From: UBA4427 sp045106235
GTDB taxonomy: Bacteria > Myxococcota_A > UBA9160 > UBA4427
Direction of reading: 5' to 3'
Length of the DNA: 64,000 nt
Assembly: GCA_045106235.1 (NCBI GenBank)
Contig: JBGCEJ010000010.1
Span: forward strand, 1 to 64,000
The position numbers were made by a program, and so were the translations under genes. Every line of letters starts with the position of its first letter. Positions within the stretch are counted from its first letter, which is position 1. Of this stretch, positions 18,390 through 26,171 are shown one piece after another. The notes beneath the pieces are model-generated. The model was not told the origin of the DNA and did not search any database. It saw only the letters and a list, made by a program, of their open reading frames with translations.

Positions 18390-18411
18390 TGCCGGGCCGG
18401 GCCGGGCCGGG
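18390..18411. repeat. GCCGG pentanucleotide repeat between divergent genes
   Basis: About four tandem copies of gccgg lie between the MOSC gene and the OYE-type reductase gene. The position is upstream of both starts; a regulatory effect is unproven. Confidence 0.6.
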
Positions 18412-18478
18412 GCGAGCGTGGGATCGGTCTCTCGATAAAGTACACTTTTCGGAGCCTTTGCCTTCATGGAGACGTTCT

Positions 18479-19657
18479 ATGCGTGAGTATCCCGATCCCT
18501 TCGCCCCGGCTCAACTGGGGCCACTTGAGCTGCGCAATCGGATGATTAAGGCAGCGACCTTCGAAGGGATGACCGGAGGCCAGGCCGTGAGCGATCGGCT
18601 TGTTGAGTTCCACCGCAGGATGGCCGCGGGAGGCGTTGGGCTGACCACCGTCGCGTTCTGCGCCGTTTCCGAGGACGGTGCCAGCACGCCTAACGAATTG
18701 GTCCTGACGGATGCATCGATCCCCGGGTTGGCGAAGGTGGCGGAAGCGGTTCACGCTGAGGGCGCCGCGATCTCGGCGCAGATGGGGCATGCGGGGGCGG
18801 TCGCGGCCTCCGCCGGCATTCCGGCCATGGGGCCGTCCCGGCTCTTCAGTCCCCTGGCGATGAAGTGGACGAAGGAAGCGACGCCTGCTGATCTCAGTCG
18901 GATCGTCGGAAATTTCGCTGCAGGCGCACGACGCCTTCAGGAGGCCGGCTTCGACGCGGTCGAAGTCCATTTGGGGCATGGCTATCTGCCGAGTGAGTTC
19001 CTCTCGCCCAAGCTCAATCGACGCAAGGACGCATGGGGCGGCTCGCTCGAGAACCGAGCGCGTTTTCCGCGTGCGATCGCCGAGGGCGTAAAGGAGGCGG
19101 TGGGCGATCAAATGGCCGTCGTCGCGAAGCTGAATATGTCGGATGGCGCCCCCGGCGGCCTCTGGGTGGATGAGAGCATCGAGGTGGCGCGGATGCTCGA
19201 GTCCGACGGGACGATTGATGCCCTCGAACTCACGGGCGGGAGCTCGCTCCAAAGTCCGATGTATATGTTTCGCGGCGAAGCACCGCTTGAGGAGCTTGGG
19301 AAGTCCATGCCGCGCGCGGTCGCGTTTGGTTTGAAATTGTTCGGCCGTTTCGTTTTTAAGACCTATCCCTTCGAAGAGGCCTTTTTCCGCTCTTACGCGC
19401 GGCAATTTCGGGATGCGCTGTCGATGCCGCTGATCCTTCTCGGCGGGATCAATCGCCGAGACACGATCGAAGAGGCGATGGCGGACGGCTTCGACTTTGT
19501 CGCGATGGGGCGTGGCCTCTTGAGAGACCCGGACCTCGTGAACCAAATGATAAAGGGCGAGCGGGAAGCCTCGCTCTGTGTGCACTGCAATAAATGCATG
19601 GCTTCGATTTACGCCGGGACACATTGCGTACTCGTACCCGAGGAGCAGCGGGTATGA
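18479..19657 (+). CDS. NADH:flavin oxidoreductase (Old Yellow Enzyme family) with C-terminal Cys cluster
   Basis: The ATG at 18479 has GGAG about eight bases upstream; the product has 392 residues. The FMN TIM barrel is shown by FAPAQLGPLELRNRMIKAAT, AQMGHAG, the HLGHGYLPSEFLSP active-site segment and GGSLENRARFP. It ends with Cys367, Cys370, Cys373 and Cys383 (CVHCNKC, then C after nine residues). This resembles the 4Fe-4S ligands of 2,4-dienoyl-CoA reductase-type members, but the C-terminal FAD/NAD domain of those proteins is absent. It probably reduces activated C=C bonds; substrate unknown. The phytanoyl-CoA dioxygenase gene follows 57 bp later. Confidence 0.88.
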   Translation: MREYPDPFAPAQLGPLELRNRMIKAATFEGMTGGQAVSDRLVEFHRRMAAGGVGLTTVAFCAVSEDGASTPNELVLTDASIPGLAKVAEAVHAEGAAISAQMGHAGAVAASAGIPAMGPSRLFSPLAMKWTKEATPADLSRIVGNFAAGARRLQEAGFDAVEVHLGHGYLPSEFLSPKLNRRKDAWGGSLENRARFPRAIAEGVKEAVGDQMAVVAKLNMSDGAPGGLWVDESIEVARMLESDGTIDALELTGGSSLQSPMYMFRGEAPLEELGKSMPRAVAFGLKLFGRFVFKTYPFEEAFFRSYARQFRDALSMPLILLGGINRRDTIEEAMADGFDFVAMGRGLLRDPDLVNQMIKGEREASLCVHCNKCMASIYAGTHCVLVPEEQRV

Positions 19658-19714
19658 AGGCGAACGGATCGTCGGATACGTCACATCGAAAGCTCTTTGT
19701 GTTAGGTCGGGAAA

Positions 19715-20575
19715 ATGCCTGAAGTCCTTCGCTTCGATGCCCGGTCGGCGAAGGCTGAAGAGATTCTCCCGATTCTCGACGCCGATGCGGCCGTGATCCT
19801 TGAAAATGCGCTGACGCAGGTGCAGGTGGACGCGATTCTGGAAGAGCTTGAGCCTTTCATCGCAGGGACCGCGCCCTTCGACGATGATTTCGTTGGGCGC
19901 CACACCACACGGACGGGTGGTTTGGTCGCCCGCTCGAAAACGGCGCGGGAAGCGGTGATGCATGAATCGATCCTTGCCTGCACCTCTGCATTTCTGGGGC
20001 GTCATGCCGAGAATTTTCAGCTGAACCTCACGCAGATCATGCGGATCCTTCCGGGCCAGGGCGCCCAACCCCTGCACCGGGACCGCTATCTATGGAGCCG
20101 CGAGCTGCCGCGAGCGATCGAGCCGATGCTGAACGGGATGTGGGCGCTCACGGATTTCAGCGCCGCGAACGGCGCGACACGCGTGATTCCAGGCAGTCAG
20201 GCGTGGGACTGGGACCGTGCAGGGAAGCCAGAGGAGACGATCGCGGCCGAGATGCCTTTGGGGTCTGTGCTGCTCTATACGGGAAGTGTTGTGCACGGCG
20301 GCGGCGCGAACGAGTCGGACGCGCCGCGGATCGGTATGAATATTACGTATCTGCTCAGCTGGCTGCGCCAAGAGGAGAATCAATATCTCTCTTGCCCGCC
20401 CGACGTGGCTCGTGAGCTGGATCCCGACTTGCAAGCGCTCTTGGGGTACACGGTGGGGAATAATTCGCTCGGCTATTTTTCAACACAGACGCCGTCGCAG
20501 GGGCATGTGGATACATTGCCACCCGAGATGGCGGTTGGTGGGCGGGCGACTTCGAAGGAGCAGAAGGTCTTCTAG
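19715..20575 (+). CDS. Phytanoyl-CoA dioxygenase (PhyH) family protein
   Basis: The 286-residue protein carries the 2-oxoglutarate/Fe(II) facial triad His121-x-Asp123 (LHRDR) and His194 (SVVHGGG), with Arg205 placed to bind 2-oxoglutarate. The INGMW-like segment and RVIPGS are also typical. Members hydroxylate CoA esters or diverse natural products. It lies between an OYE-type reductase and an SDR on the same strand, suggesting a small oxidative operon, but no substrate is indicated. Confidence 0.85.
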   Translation: MPEVLRFDARSAKAEEILPILDADAAVILENALTQVQVDAILEELEPFIAGTAPFDDDFVGRHTTRTGGLVARSKTAREAVMHESILACTSAFLGRHAENFQLNLTQIMRILPGQGAQPLHRDRYLWSRELPRAIEPMLNGMWALTDFSAANGATRVIPGSQAWDWDRAGKPEETIAAEMPLGSVLLYTGSVVHGGGANESDAPRIGMNITYLLSWLRQEENQYLSCPPDVARELDPDLQALLGYTVGNNSLGYFSTQTPSQGHVDTLPPEMAVGGRATSKEQKVF

Positions 20576-20672
20576 TGCCCAGGCTGGTAAACTCAGCCGA
20601 CAGGCACATCCAATCAATTTTGGCGGGGAGGCGTCTATGTCTCTGCGCATCATCTCAGTCGAAGGAACCATA

Positions 20673-21446
20673 ATGAGGCTCAAAGGAAAAAACGCAATCG
20701 TCACCGGAGCAGGCTCGGGCATCGGCCTGGCCATCGCAGAACGCTTTGCCGCAGAAGGCGCGCGCGTTGCTCTGCTGGATATTCGACTCGATACCGCCGA
20801 GCAGGCAGCGGCGAATCTCTCCGGAGAAGGACACGTCGCGATCCAGGCGGATGTTTCGGATAGTGCCTCGGTGAGTGCGGCCTTTGCGGCGTATGATGAG
20901 CAGGTCGGTCGTGTCGATTTGATGATCAACAACGCGGGCGTGGACCGCACGCCGGGCGACGGCTTCGACGAGATGATGAAGGGCGAGCTTCAGCTCCTGA
21001 ACATGAGCGATGACGCTTTCCGAATGATGATGGCGATCAACGTTGAAGGCGTCTTCTACTGCATGCGCGAGTCGGTCCGCTTGATGAAGAGGGATGGCGT
21101 CGCCGGATCCATCGTGAATATGTCGAGCATCGCGGGACTCGCCGGCCAAGGCACGCTTCACTACGCGACCTCGAAGGCCGCGCTGCTGGGGATGACGCGG
21201 AGTGCTGCGCGTTCGCTGGGTGGGCTCGGCATTCGCGTGAACGCGGTTTGCCCGGGTGTGATCGATACGCCCATGACCCGAGGCGTCCCGGATGCGGCGC
21301 TCAAGGGCGTTATGGCGGGGACGCCGCTTCAGCGGATGGGGATGCCCGAGGATATCGCGCAGGCCGTGCTCTATCTCTCGAGTGAGGAAAGCAGCTTCGT
21401 GACGGGGCAATGGCTCTCGCCCAATGGGGGTCTTGTGACCTGCTAG
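20673..21446 (+). CDS. SDR family oxidoreductase
   Basis: ATG 20673 is preceded by GAAGGA; the longer upstream frame overlaps the PhyH gene and is not conserved-looking. The 257-residue classical SDR has TGAGSGIG, NNAGVD, SIVNMSSIAG and the catalytic YATSK, followed by RVNAVCPGVIDTPM. It probably uses NAD(H) and acts on a hydroxyacyl or secondary alcohol substrate. It follows PhyH by about 100 bp on the same strand. Confidence 0.88.
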   Translation: MRLKGKNAIVTGAGSGIGLAIAERFAAEGARVALLDIRLDTAEQAAANLSGEGHVAIQADVSDSASVSAAFAAYDEQVGRVDLMINNAGVDRTPGDGFDEMMKGELQLLNMSDDAFRMMMAINVEGVFYCMRESVRLMKRDGVAGSIVNMSSIAGLAGQGTLHYATSKAALLGMTRSAARSLGGLGIRVNAVCPGVIDTPMTRGVPDAALKGVMAGTPLQRMGMPEDIAQAVLYLSSEESSFVTGQWLSPNGGLVTC

Positions 21447-21598
21447 GGGGCGCCTAACGCAGGTTTTTCAATCACAGCGGAAGTCTCCAGCGATGCGCGA
21501 TGCGCGAAAAGCGCACGTTAACTTCCTGGGGTGTTTCCCCGATTGAGTGGGCTCCTTCCAGTACTTGAAAAGTGCTGGTTTACCCGGAGTCGCTCGCT

Positions 21599-22804
21599 AT
21601 GTCCCGCTGTTGGATGGATGCTCTTTCTGTTCTTGTGCTCGCGCCCTCGCTGTTGGGTGTCGCTGTTCCGAGCCTTGCGCGGGCCGCAGACGTGATCAAA
21701 TTCGAGGTGGATTTCTTCGAAGACGGTGCGGACGAACCGGTCAATCACGCGACGATCTGGACCTCTGAGCGCAAGGTACGCGTCGATCAGCAGCGACCCG
21801 GGGGCGGGCAAAGTGGATCTTCACTCGTCTACCGCGGCGATCAGGATCTCGTCATCAGCATCTCGGATCAGACGAAGAGCTACGTCAAGGTCGAGCGACG
21901 ACTGCTCTCTCTTGTCGAAGGGCGCGTGCGCGCCGGACGGCGAACCGTCCAGGGACATCTCACAGGCCTTCCCGGGGATCAGCGCAAGGGCTTGGAAACG
22001 CTCCTCGGCGCCGCCCGCGAAGATCCGACGGCGATCGTCAATCCCATGGTCGTCAAAGCGCTTCCAGCCGAACCCGGCCGCCTCGATGAGGTCGCGGGCT
22101 TTGCCTGCGCAGCCAAGCAGATGAGCCGCGGCAGCGTCGTTGTCGGCGAGGCCTGCGTTGCGGACTGGGACCGAATCGGAATGCAGCCGGAGGACATGGA
22201 GGTCTTTCGCTCGCTCGCGAATTTTCAACGCGACGCCTTGGGTGTGCGTGAAGTGACGCCCCTCGAAATCGTGCCGAACCAGCCCCTTGATCTGATTGTG
22301 CAATTCGGTGGGATCCCGCTTTCCTTCGAACGCAGAATCGGCGAGCAGCGCCGGAGTGCGGTCAAAGTGACGTCGGTTGATTGGGTGACCGACGAGGGCG
22401 GGATGCTCTTCGAGGTGCCGGAGTCCTACACCGCAACCAATGGCTTTACGGCGATCATGCAGCATCTTGCGGGGGGCGACGCGGCGCCTGCTCGGCATCA
22501 AGAGACGGAACAGGCAGCGTCTTTGGTGGCGTCGGTCCCGGCTGCGCCCGATCCGGCGGACGTCGAGGTTACGCAGCCGCCTGCTGCAGCGGCACCGTCG
22601 GATTCATTCATGGGTTCTTTCCAGCACGCGACAACGGCCCCGGCGACAAAGGCCTCATCGGCGGCAACGGCGAAGCCGACCTACTCCAGCCGAGAAGCAT
22701 TGCGGCGCGTTCGCGCAGCGCAGGGTGGCCGGGCTTCGGTGCCGCGCACGGTGGGCGCGACGCGAGACCGCAAGGCGCCCGTTCGACTCTTTCCGAACCG
22801 CTAG
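21599..22804 (+). CDS. Exported DUF4412-like protein with disordered C-terminal tail
   Basis: ATG 21599 is preceded by GGAG. The first 30 residues form a signal peptide ending near SLARAA. The mature N-terminal part (VIKFEVDFFEDG, VRVDQQRPGG, LVYRGDQDLVISISDQTKSYVKV) resembles DUF4412-type periplasmic proteins. A paired-Cys region (FACAAKQM, GEACVADW) and a second beta-rich segment follow. The last 120 residues are Ala/Pro/Thr-rich and probably disordered. No enzymatic residues are evident. Confidence 0.7.
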   Translation: MSRCWMDALSVLVLAPSLLGVAVPSLARAADVIKFEVDFFEDGADEPVNHATIWTSERKVRVDQQRPGGGQSGSSLVYRGDQDLVISISDQTKSYVKVERRLLSLVEGRVRAGRRTVQGHLTGLPGDQRKGLETLLGAAREDPTAIVNPMVVKALPAEPGRLDEVAGFACAAKQMSRGSVVVGEACVADWDRIGMQPEDMEVFRSLANFQRDALGVREVTPLEIVPNQPLDLIVQFGGIPLSFERRIGEQRRSAVKVTSVDWVTDEGGMLFEVPESYTATNGFTAIMQHLAGGDAAPARHQETEQAASLVASVPAAPDPADVEVTQPPAAAAPSDSFMGSFQHATTAPATKASSAATAKPTYSSREALRRVRAAQGGRASVPRTVGATRDRKAPVRLFPNR

Positions 22805-22999
22805 GTTCTGACTCGCTTTTGGCGTAGGCGCGGCGGGGTGGCGGCGTCGAAGCGTGAAGTCGGGGGAAACCGGGTGAAGTCGCATGAAGGCACCTGGGAC
22901 TCCGCCGTCTTTCGTTGAGCCGATTTCGCCCGTGTCCTAGAGTTGCGGTCAGGGAGCGCGCTTTGCGGCTTCCGCGACAGAGCAAGGGGAGGCGGGGTT

Positions 23000-23422
23000 G
23001 TGGAAGCGGTCTTTTTTCGTGCGACGTCCGAGGCGGCAACTCGGATCCGCTCAGCCGACGATCTCGAAGGCGAATGGGTCGGGGAGCCGCTCGTGGTGGG
23101 CTCGCCCGGAGTGATTGCGGCTTTGGCGCGGGCGGCCGGGTTGGGGAACGGTCCTGCGATCGAGACGCTCCGGGATGCCACCTGTCAGTCCTTTCCGGTT
23201 TGGATTGTCTCGGCAGACTTGGAGCGGGGGTTTTCGTCGCTGAACGAGAGCCTGGTCGATGACTGGGCCGATCGCTGGCTCGCCGAAGCGGCCGAGGGGC
23301 AGCTCAGCGAAGACGCGTACGCGCTATCGACGTGGTTACTTGAAATGCAGGAAGCGCTTCAGGAGCCAGGCGAAAACGGTCAGCGCCTTTTTGTGCTCTT
23401 CGAAGAAAAGGCGATGGCATAG
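23000..23422 (+). CDS. Small acidic cytoplasmic protein, function unknown
   Basis: I choose GTG 23000 because a strong GGGGAGG lies 12 bases upstream; this gives 140 residues. The product is acidic, mostly helical-looking, without a signal peptide or membrane segment. I do not recognise the family. It is convergent with the HAMP-like gene (27 bp between stops). Confidence 0.55.
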   Translation: MEAVFFRATSEAATRIRSADDLEGEWVGEPLVVGSPGVIAALARAAGLGNGPAIETLRDATCQSFPVWIVSADLERGFSSLNESLVDDWADRWLAEAAEGQLSEDAYALSTWLLEMQEALQEPGENGQRLFVLFEEKAMA

Positions 23423-23449
23423 CCAAGGCCGGCGCATCGACGGGCCTGG

Positions 23450-24139
23450 CTATTCCGCGGTCGCGGTCGCGGTCCCCGTCCCCGTCGCGGTCCGCGCATA
23501 CCAGCCGACCCAAGGCGTGGTTGGATGGGATGTATGGTCGGCCGTCTCTATGTCCATGGCCTCGCGAGATCCTTCCTCTGAGGGGAGAAGCTCCGTCTGG
23601 AGTACGCCCTCCTCGAGTGAAGTCTCCGCTTTCTGCGCGGCTTGGATATCGGCGGCGATCGGCTTCGCATTTGCTTCGAGCACGGCGAGGTCTTCTCCGC
23701 TGAGGAGTCGAGCGAGGGCATCGAGCTCGTCGCCCACTGCGCGGAGGGGGTGATTTTCGCGGATCAAGGCGCGCTGCTCGTATTGGCCTGCCTTGATCTG
23801 CGAGATACGCCTGCGGAGGGCCACGATCGGGCCGAGGAAGCGGTGGGTGACCGTGAGGCATACGCCGAGGATCGTGAGACACCACGCGAGGCCTAATGCG
23901 CCTGAAACGACCAGGTAGTCGAAGCTGATTTCCGCGGCTAGTTCGCTGAGGAAGGCATCTTCGAAACCCGCCGAGATCAAGCGCCCGTAGGCGGCATGGG
24001 TATGCGCCGCAAAGACGAGGGCGAAGCCGCTTGAAATCAACAAGAGGCCGATGGGAAGTTTTAGCTGGAAGATCGGTTGGGTGCTCAAATTGACGAGTCG
24101 CCGACGATCTCCGAAAAAGAACGATTGATTGGGTTGCAT
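23450..24139 (-). CDS. Two-helix membrane protein with HAMP-like segment
   Basis: Two ATGs lie close together; the second (24139) has AGGAG at the right distance. The protein (about 229 residues) has two transmembrane helices (near residues 28-48 and 78-100) enclosing a periplasmic loop of about 30 residues. A HAMP-like linker (LGPIVALRRRISQIKAG...ENHPLRAVGDELDALARLL) and a short helical stretch follow. There is no recognisable kinase, cyclase or methyl-accepting output domain; the C terminus is a disordered Thr/Ala/Gly tail encoded by a hexanucleotide repeat. It might be a stand-alone membrane sensor or modulator. Confidence 0.65.
   Translation of the reverse strand: MQPNQSFFFGDRRRLVNLSTQPIFQLKLPIGLLLISSGFALVFAAHTHAAYGRLISAGFEDAFLSELAAEISFDYLVVSGALGLAWCLTILGVCLTVTHRFLGPIVALRRRISQIKAGQYEQRALIRENHPLRAVGDELDALARLLSGEDLAVLEANAKPIAADIQAAQKAETSLEEGVLQTELLPSEEGSREAMDIETADHTSHPTTPWVGWYARTATGTGTATATAE
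23453..23500. repeat. GC-rich hexanucleotide-type repeat (gcggtc / cccgtc)
   Basis: Several tandem copies of gcggtc and a related cccgtc unit occur at the 3' end of the HAMP-like gene. They give the Thr-Ala/Thr-Gly tail of its product and could vary in copy number. Confidence 0.7.
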
Positions 24140-24292
24140 GCGCATCTCCTCTTGGGCTTTCTCGCGCTCGAACGACCATGGGTGGAAGCGTCGAGCGATC
24201 CTGAGTTGCCTTCGTTTCTATCGGAAGCAGGGCGGCGCCCGGCATGAGCCGCGTCACATGGGCTGATCTGACGATTCAGCCGCAGGGCGATT

Positions 24293-24802
24293 GTGATCCG
24301 AGATACGGCATTCGGCTCGCGACGTCGTTTTTCGTTCCGCGAAAGGCGGACTATTCTTGACGCGCGCAAGCGCTTCGACGTCATCCTGTATGCGACGGGC
24401 TACGCGCTGGATTTCCCGTTCTTGTCGCGGGAGACGTTGGGCTGCGATGCACCTGATCTGTCTCTTTTTCAGAAGATCGCGCACCCCGACCACGACACGC
24501 TTTTCTTTGGCGGCTGCCTGCGCGTGGGCTGTTCGATGTGGCCCGTGGCGGAGTAGCAGGCACGATGGATCGCGAAGGGGTTAGGCGGCGCATTCACGCT
24601 GCCCGCTGCTGCGCAACGGGATCGCGCCGCAAAGTCCCTTTCAGGGGAGCTGCCGGTGATGTGCCCGATCTATATCGAAGGACTGCGCGGCGAGGCGGGC
24701 GGCCTTCAGGCCGAAGCGTGGTTCGAAGGTGTCGGCGAGAGCGCCGAGGCGCTTGCAGCGTCCGAATTAGATACGCCCGGACGTCGACTCGTTTGGGGTT
24801 GA
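24293..24802 (+). pseudogene. Remnant of a flavin-containing monooxygenase (C-terminal part)
   Basis: The frame from 24293 reads RFDVILYATGYALDFPFL, which carries the FMO/Baeyer-Villiger signature ATGY, then HPDHDTLFFGG, another typical C-terminal FMO segment. After WPVAE there is an in-frame TAG at 24554-24556. The same frame then continues with QARWIAKGLGGAFTLP, which is how intact FMOs continue, and stays open to TGA at 24800-24802. The N-terminal FAD and NADPH domains are missing: upstream are stops and the 5' end of the HAMP-like gene. Truncation plus the internal stop show decay. Its last 97 bases run antisense to the 3' end of the bactofilin gene. Confidence 0.72.
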
Positions 24803-25284
24803 CTCATCTTCGTGTTGCCCTGGAAGAAGGCGTACTTCTGGATTTCGAGGCAGGCGGTTTCGATATCGCCGTGAAGCTTCCCCGTCGACTCGACGAGGAC
24901 CTGGCGCGGAGCGATGACGTTGCCCATCACTGCGCCGCGGATGATGACTTCGCGGGCGCGAATGCTACCCACGACGGAGCCGTTGGGTTCGACGATGATT
25001 GTGCCGTCGGTCTCGAGCTCGCCGCGGAATTCAGTGTCGATTCGGAAATCGCCGCGCAGGGTCAGCGTCCCCTCGAAGAGCGCGCCGCCGCCAATGAAAG
25101 TGCCGTCCGCAAGCGATCGTGGGGCTGCCGTGCGGGAGGGGTCTAGATCCCCGGAAGCCGGAGGCGAGTGGGGCGGAGCATCGGAATGGGCGGGCGAGGG
25201 CGCTGCGATGGTTCCGCCCCGTGCGGAATCTTCGGAAGCCACTACGCGGGTCCATCGCTCCCTGATCGATCCGTAATCCGCCAT
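24706..25284 (-). CDS. Bactofilin
   Basis: The start is ATG 25284 (AGGAG nine bases upstream; ATG 25290 is the alternative), giving about 192 residues. The central bactofilin beta-helix runs from FIGGGALFEGTLTLRGD through the repeated short strands (ELETDGTIIVEPNGSVVGS, REVIIRGAVMGNV, LHGDIETACLEI) and is flanked by Pro/Ala/Ser-rich disordered ends, as usual. Bactofilins polymerise into filaments that position cell-envelope machinery. It lies downstream of, and close to, the TetR gene on the same strand. Its 3' end overlaps an FMO remnant on the opposite strand. Confidence 0.92.
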   Translation of the reverse strand: MADYGSIRERWTRVVASEDSARGGTIAAPSPAHSDAPPHSPPASGDLDPSRTAAPRSLADGTFIGGGALFEGTLTLRGDFRIDTEFRGELETDGTIIVEPNGSVVGSIRAREVIIRGAVMGNVIAPRQVLVESTGKLHGDIETACLEIQKYAFFQGNTKMSQPQTSRRPGVSNSDAASASALSPTPSNHASA

Positions 25285-25429
25285 GCTCATTCTCTCCTGA
25301 TTCGGGGCCGTCCTCGGCCCGGGATGCGGGTGATTTGCCGGTTGCTGAAGAGATCGGCGAGTCGGCGCAGGAGCTTGACTGAAGATGTGGGCGCCGAGAG
25401 GGGGCTTCCTGGGGCGAGCGGGGAGCGCC

Positions 25430-26077
25430 TCAGCCGCGGGTCGCCCGCTCATTCAGCAGGGTCTCGGTCTGCGCCGAAACCGGGGCGCCGAGAATCGCGG
25501 CGATCAGATCGATCAGATGGCTCGTGAAGAGCCGGTCGTCTTGACGTCGCCGGGTCTCGGCGCGGCGAGCGAGTTCAATGAGCATGATTCGGCCCGCGGT
25601 AAAACGGCTGTGGAGAGGCGCGACGGCGAGGGGAGGCATCAAAGGGACGACCATCTCGCGCCATCGGCTGAGGCTCTCGGAGGTGGAGACGAGCTCGATG
25701 GGGTCAACACCGGGGCGATAGCCGTTGACCAGTTGCGCGAGGATTCGGAGATACGCGCGGCCCCCGTCCCGATCGGCCAATTTCTCCGCCGCGGGCTGAA
25801 CCAGAGCAGCCGAAAACTGATGCAGCGTCGCCTGGGTCCCCTCGATTTCATCGAGCAGGAGGCTGCGGGAAGCATCGACCGCGAGGTCGTGCTTCTGGAG
25901 GATCGCCTGCAAGAGGCCCTGTCGGTTCTTGAAATGGTATTGGAGGGCGGAGGCGTTGCGCTGACCCGCCTCGCGGTTGATCTCGCGGAGTGAAGTCGCT
26001 TCGACGCCCTTCTCGGCGAAGAGGCGTTCCGCGGCGCGGATCAACTGGGCTCGGGTCTCTTCTGCGTTGGCAGGCAT
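25430..26077 (-). CDS. TetR family transcriptional regulator
   Basis: This 215-residue protein has an N-terminal helix-turn-helix (LIRAAERLFAEKGVEATSLR, then ALQYHFKNRQGLL) and an all-helical ligand domain. It is divergent from an acyl-CoA dehydrogenase gene, 94 bp apart. TetR proteins beside acyl-CoA dehydrogenases usually sense acyl-CoA thioesters and repress the neighbouring gene and themselves, so that is the likely role here. Confidence 0.92.
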   Translation of the reverse strand: MPANAEETRAQLIRAAERLFAEKGVEATSLREINREAGQRNASALQYHFKNRQGLLQAILQKHDLAVDASRSLLLDEIEGTQATLHQFSAALVQPAAEKLADRDGGRAYLRILAQLVNGYRPGVDPIELVSTSESLSRWREMVVPLMPPLAVAPLHSRFTAGRIMLIELARRAETRRRQDDRLFTSHLIDLIAAILGAPVSAQTETLLNERATRG

Positions 26078-26137
26078 GGGTGTCTCGCGTTCTCGTGCGT
26101 CGGTCGTTTCCTAACGCTACGCTTTCGTCGGGTTATC

Positions 26138-26149
26138 ATGCAAGTGCAT
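26138..26149. promoter_or_regulatory. Candidate TetR operator (palindrome ATGCA-AG-TGCAT)
   Basis: A short perfect inverted repeat lies between the divergent TetR and acyl-CoA dehydrogenase genes, 23 bases before the dehydrogenase start and within the AT-rich part of the spacer. Position and symmetry fit a repressor site; it is short, so chance is possible. Confidence 0.4.
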
Positions 26150-26171
26150 TAAATAAAAGAAGGGGAATCAG

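Noticed and set aside
18464..20077. A 537-codon minus-strand frame across the OYE and PhyH genes
   Set aside because: The opposite strand encodes two proteins with complete active-site motifs; this frame has none and no plausible start signal.
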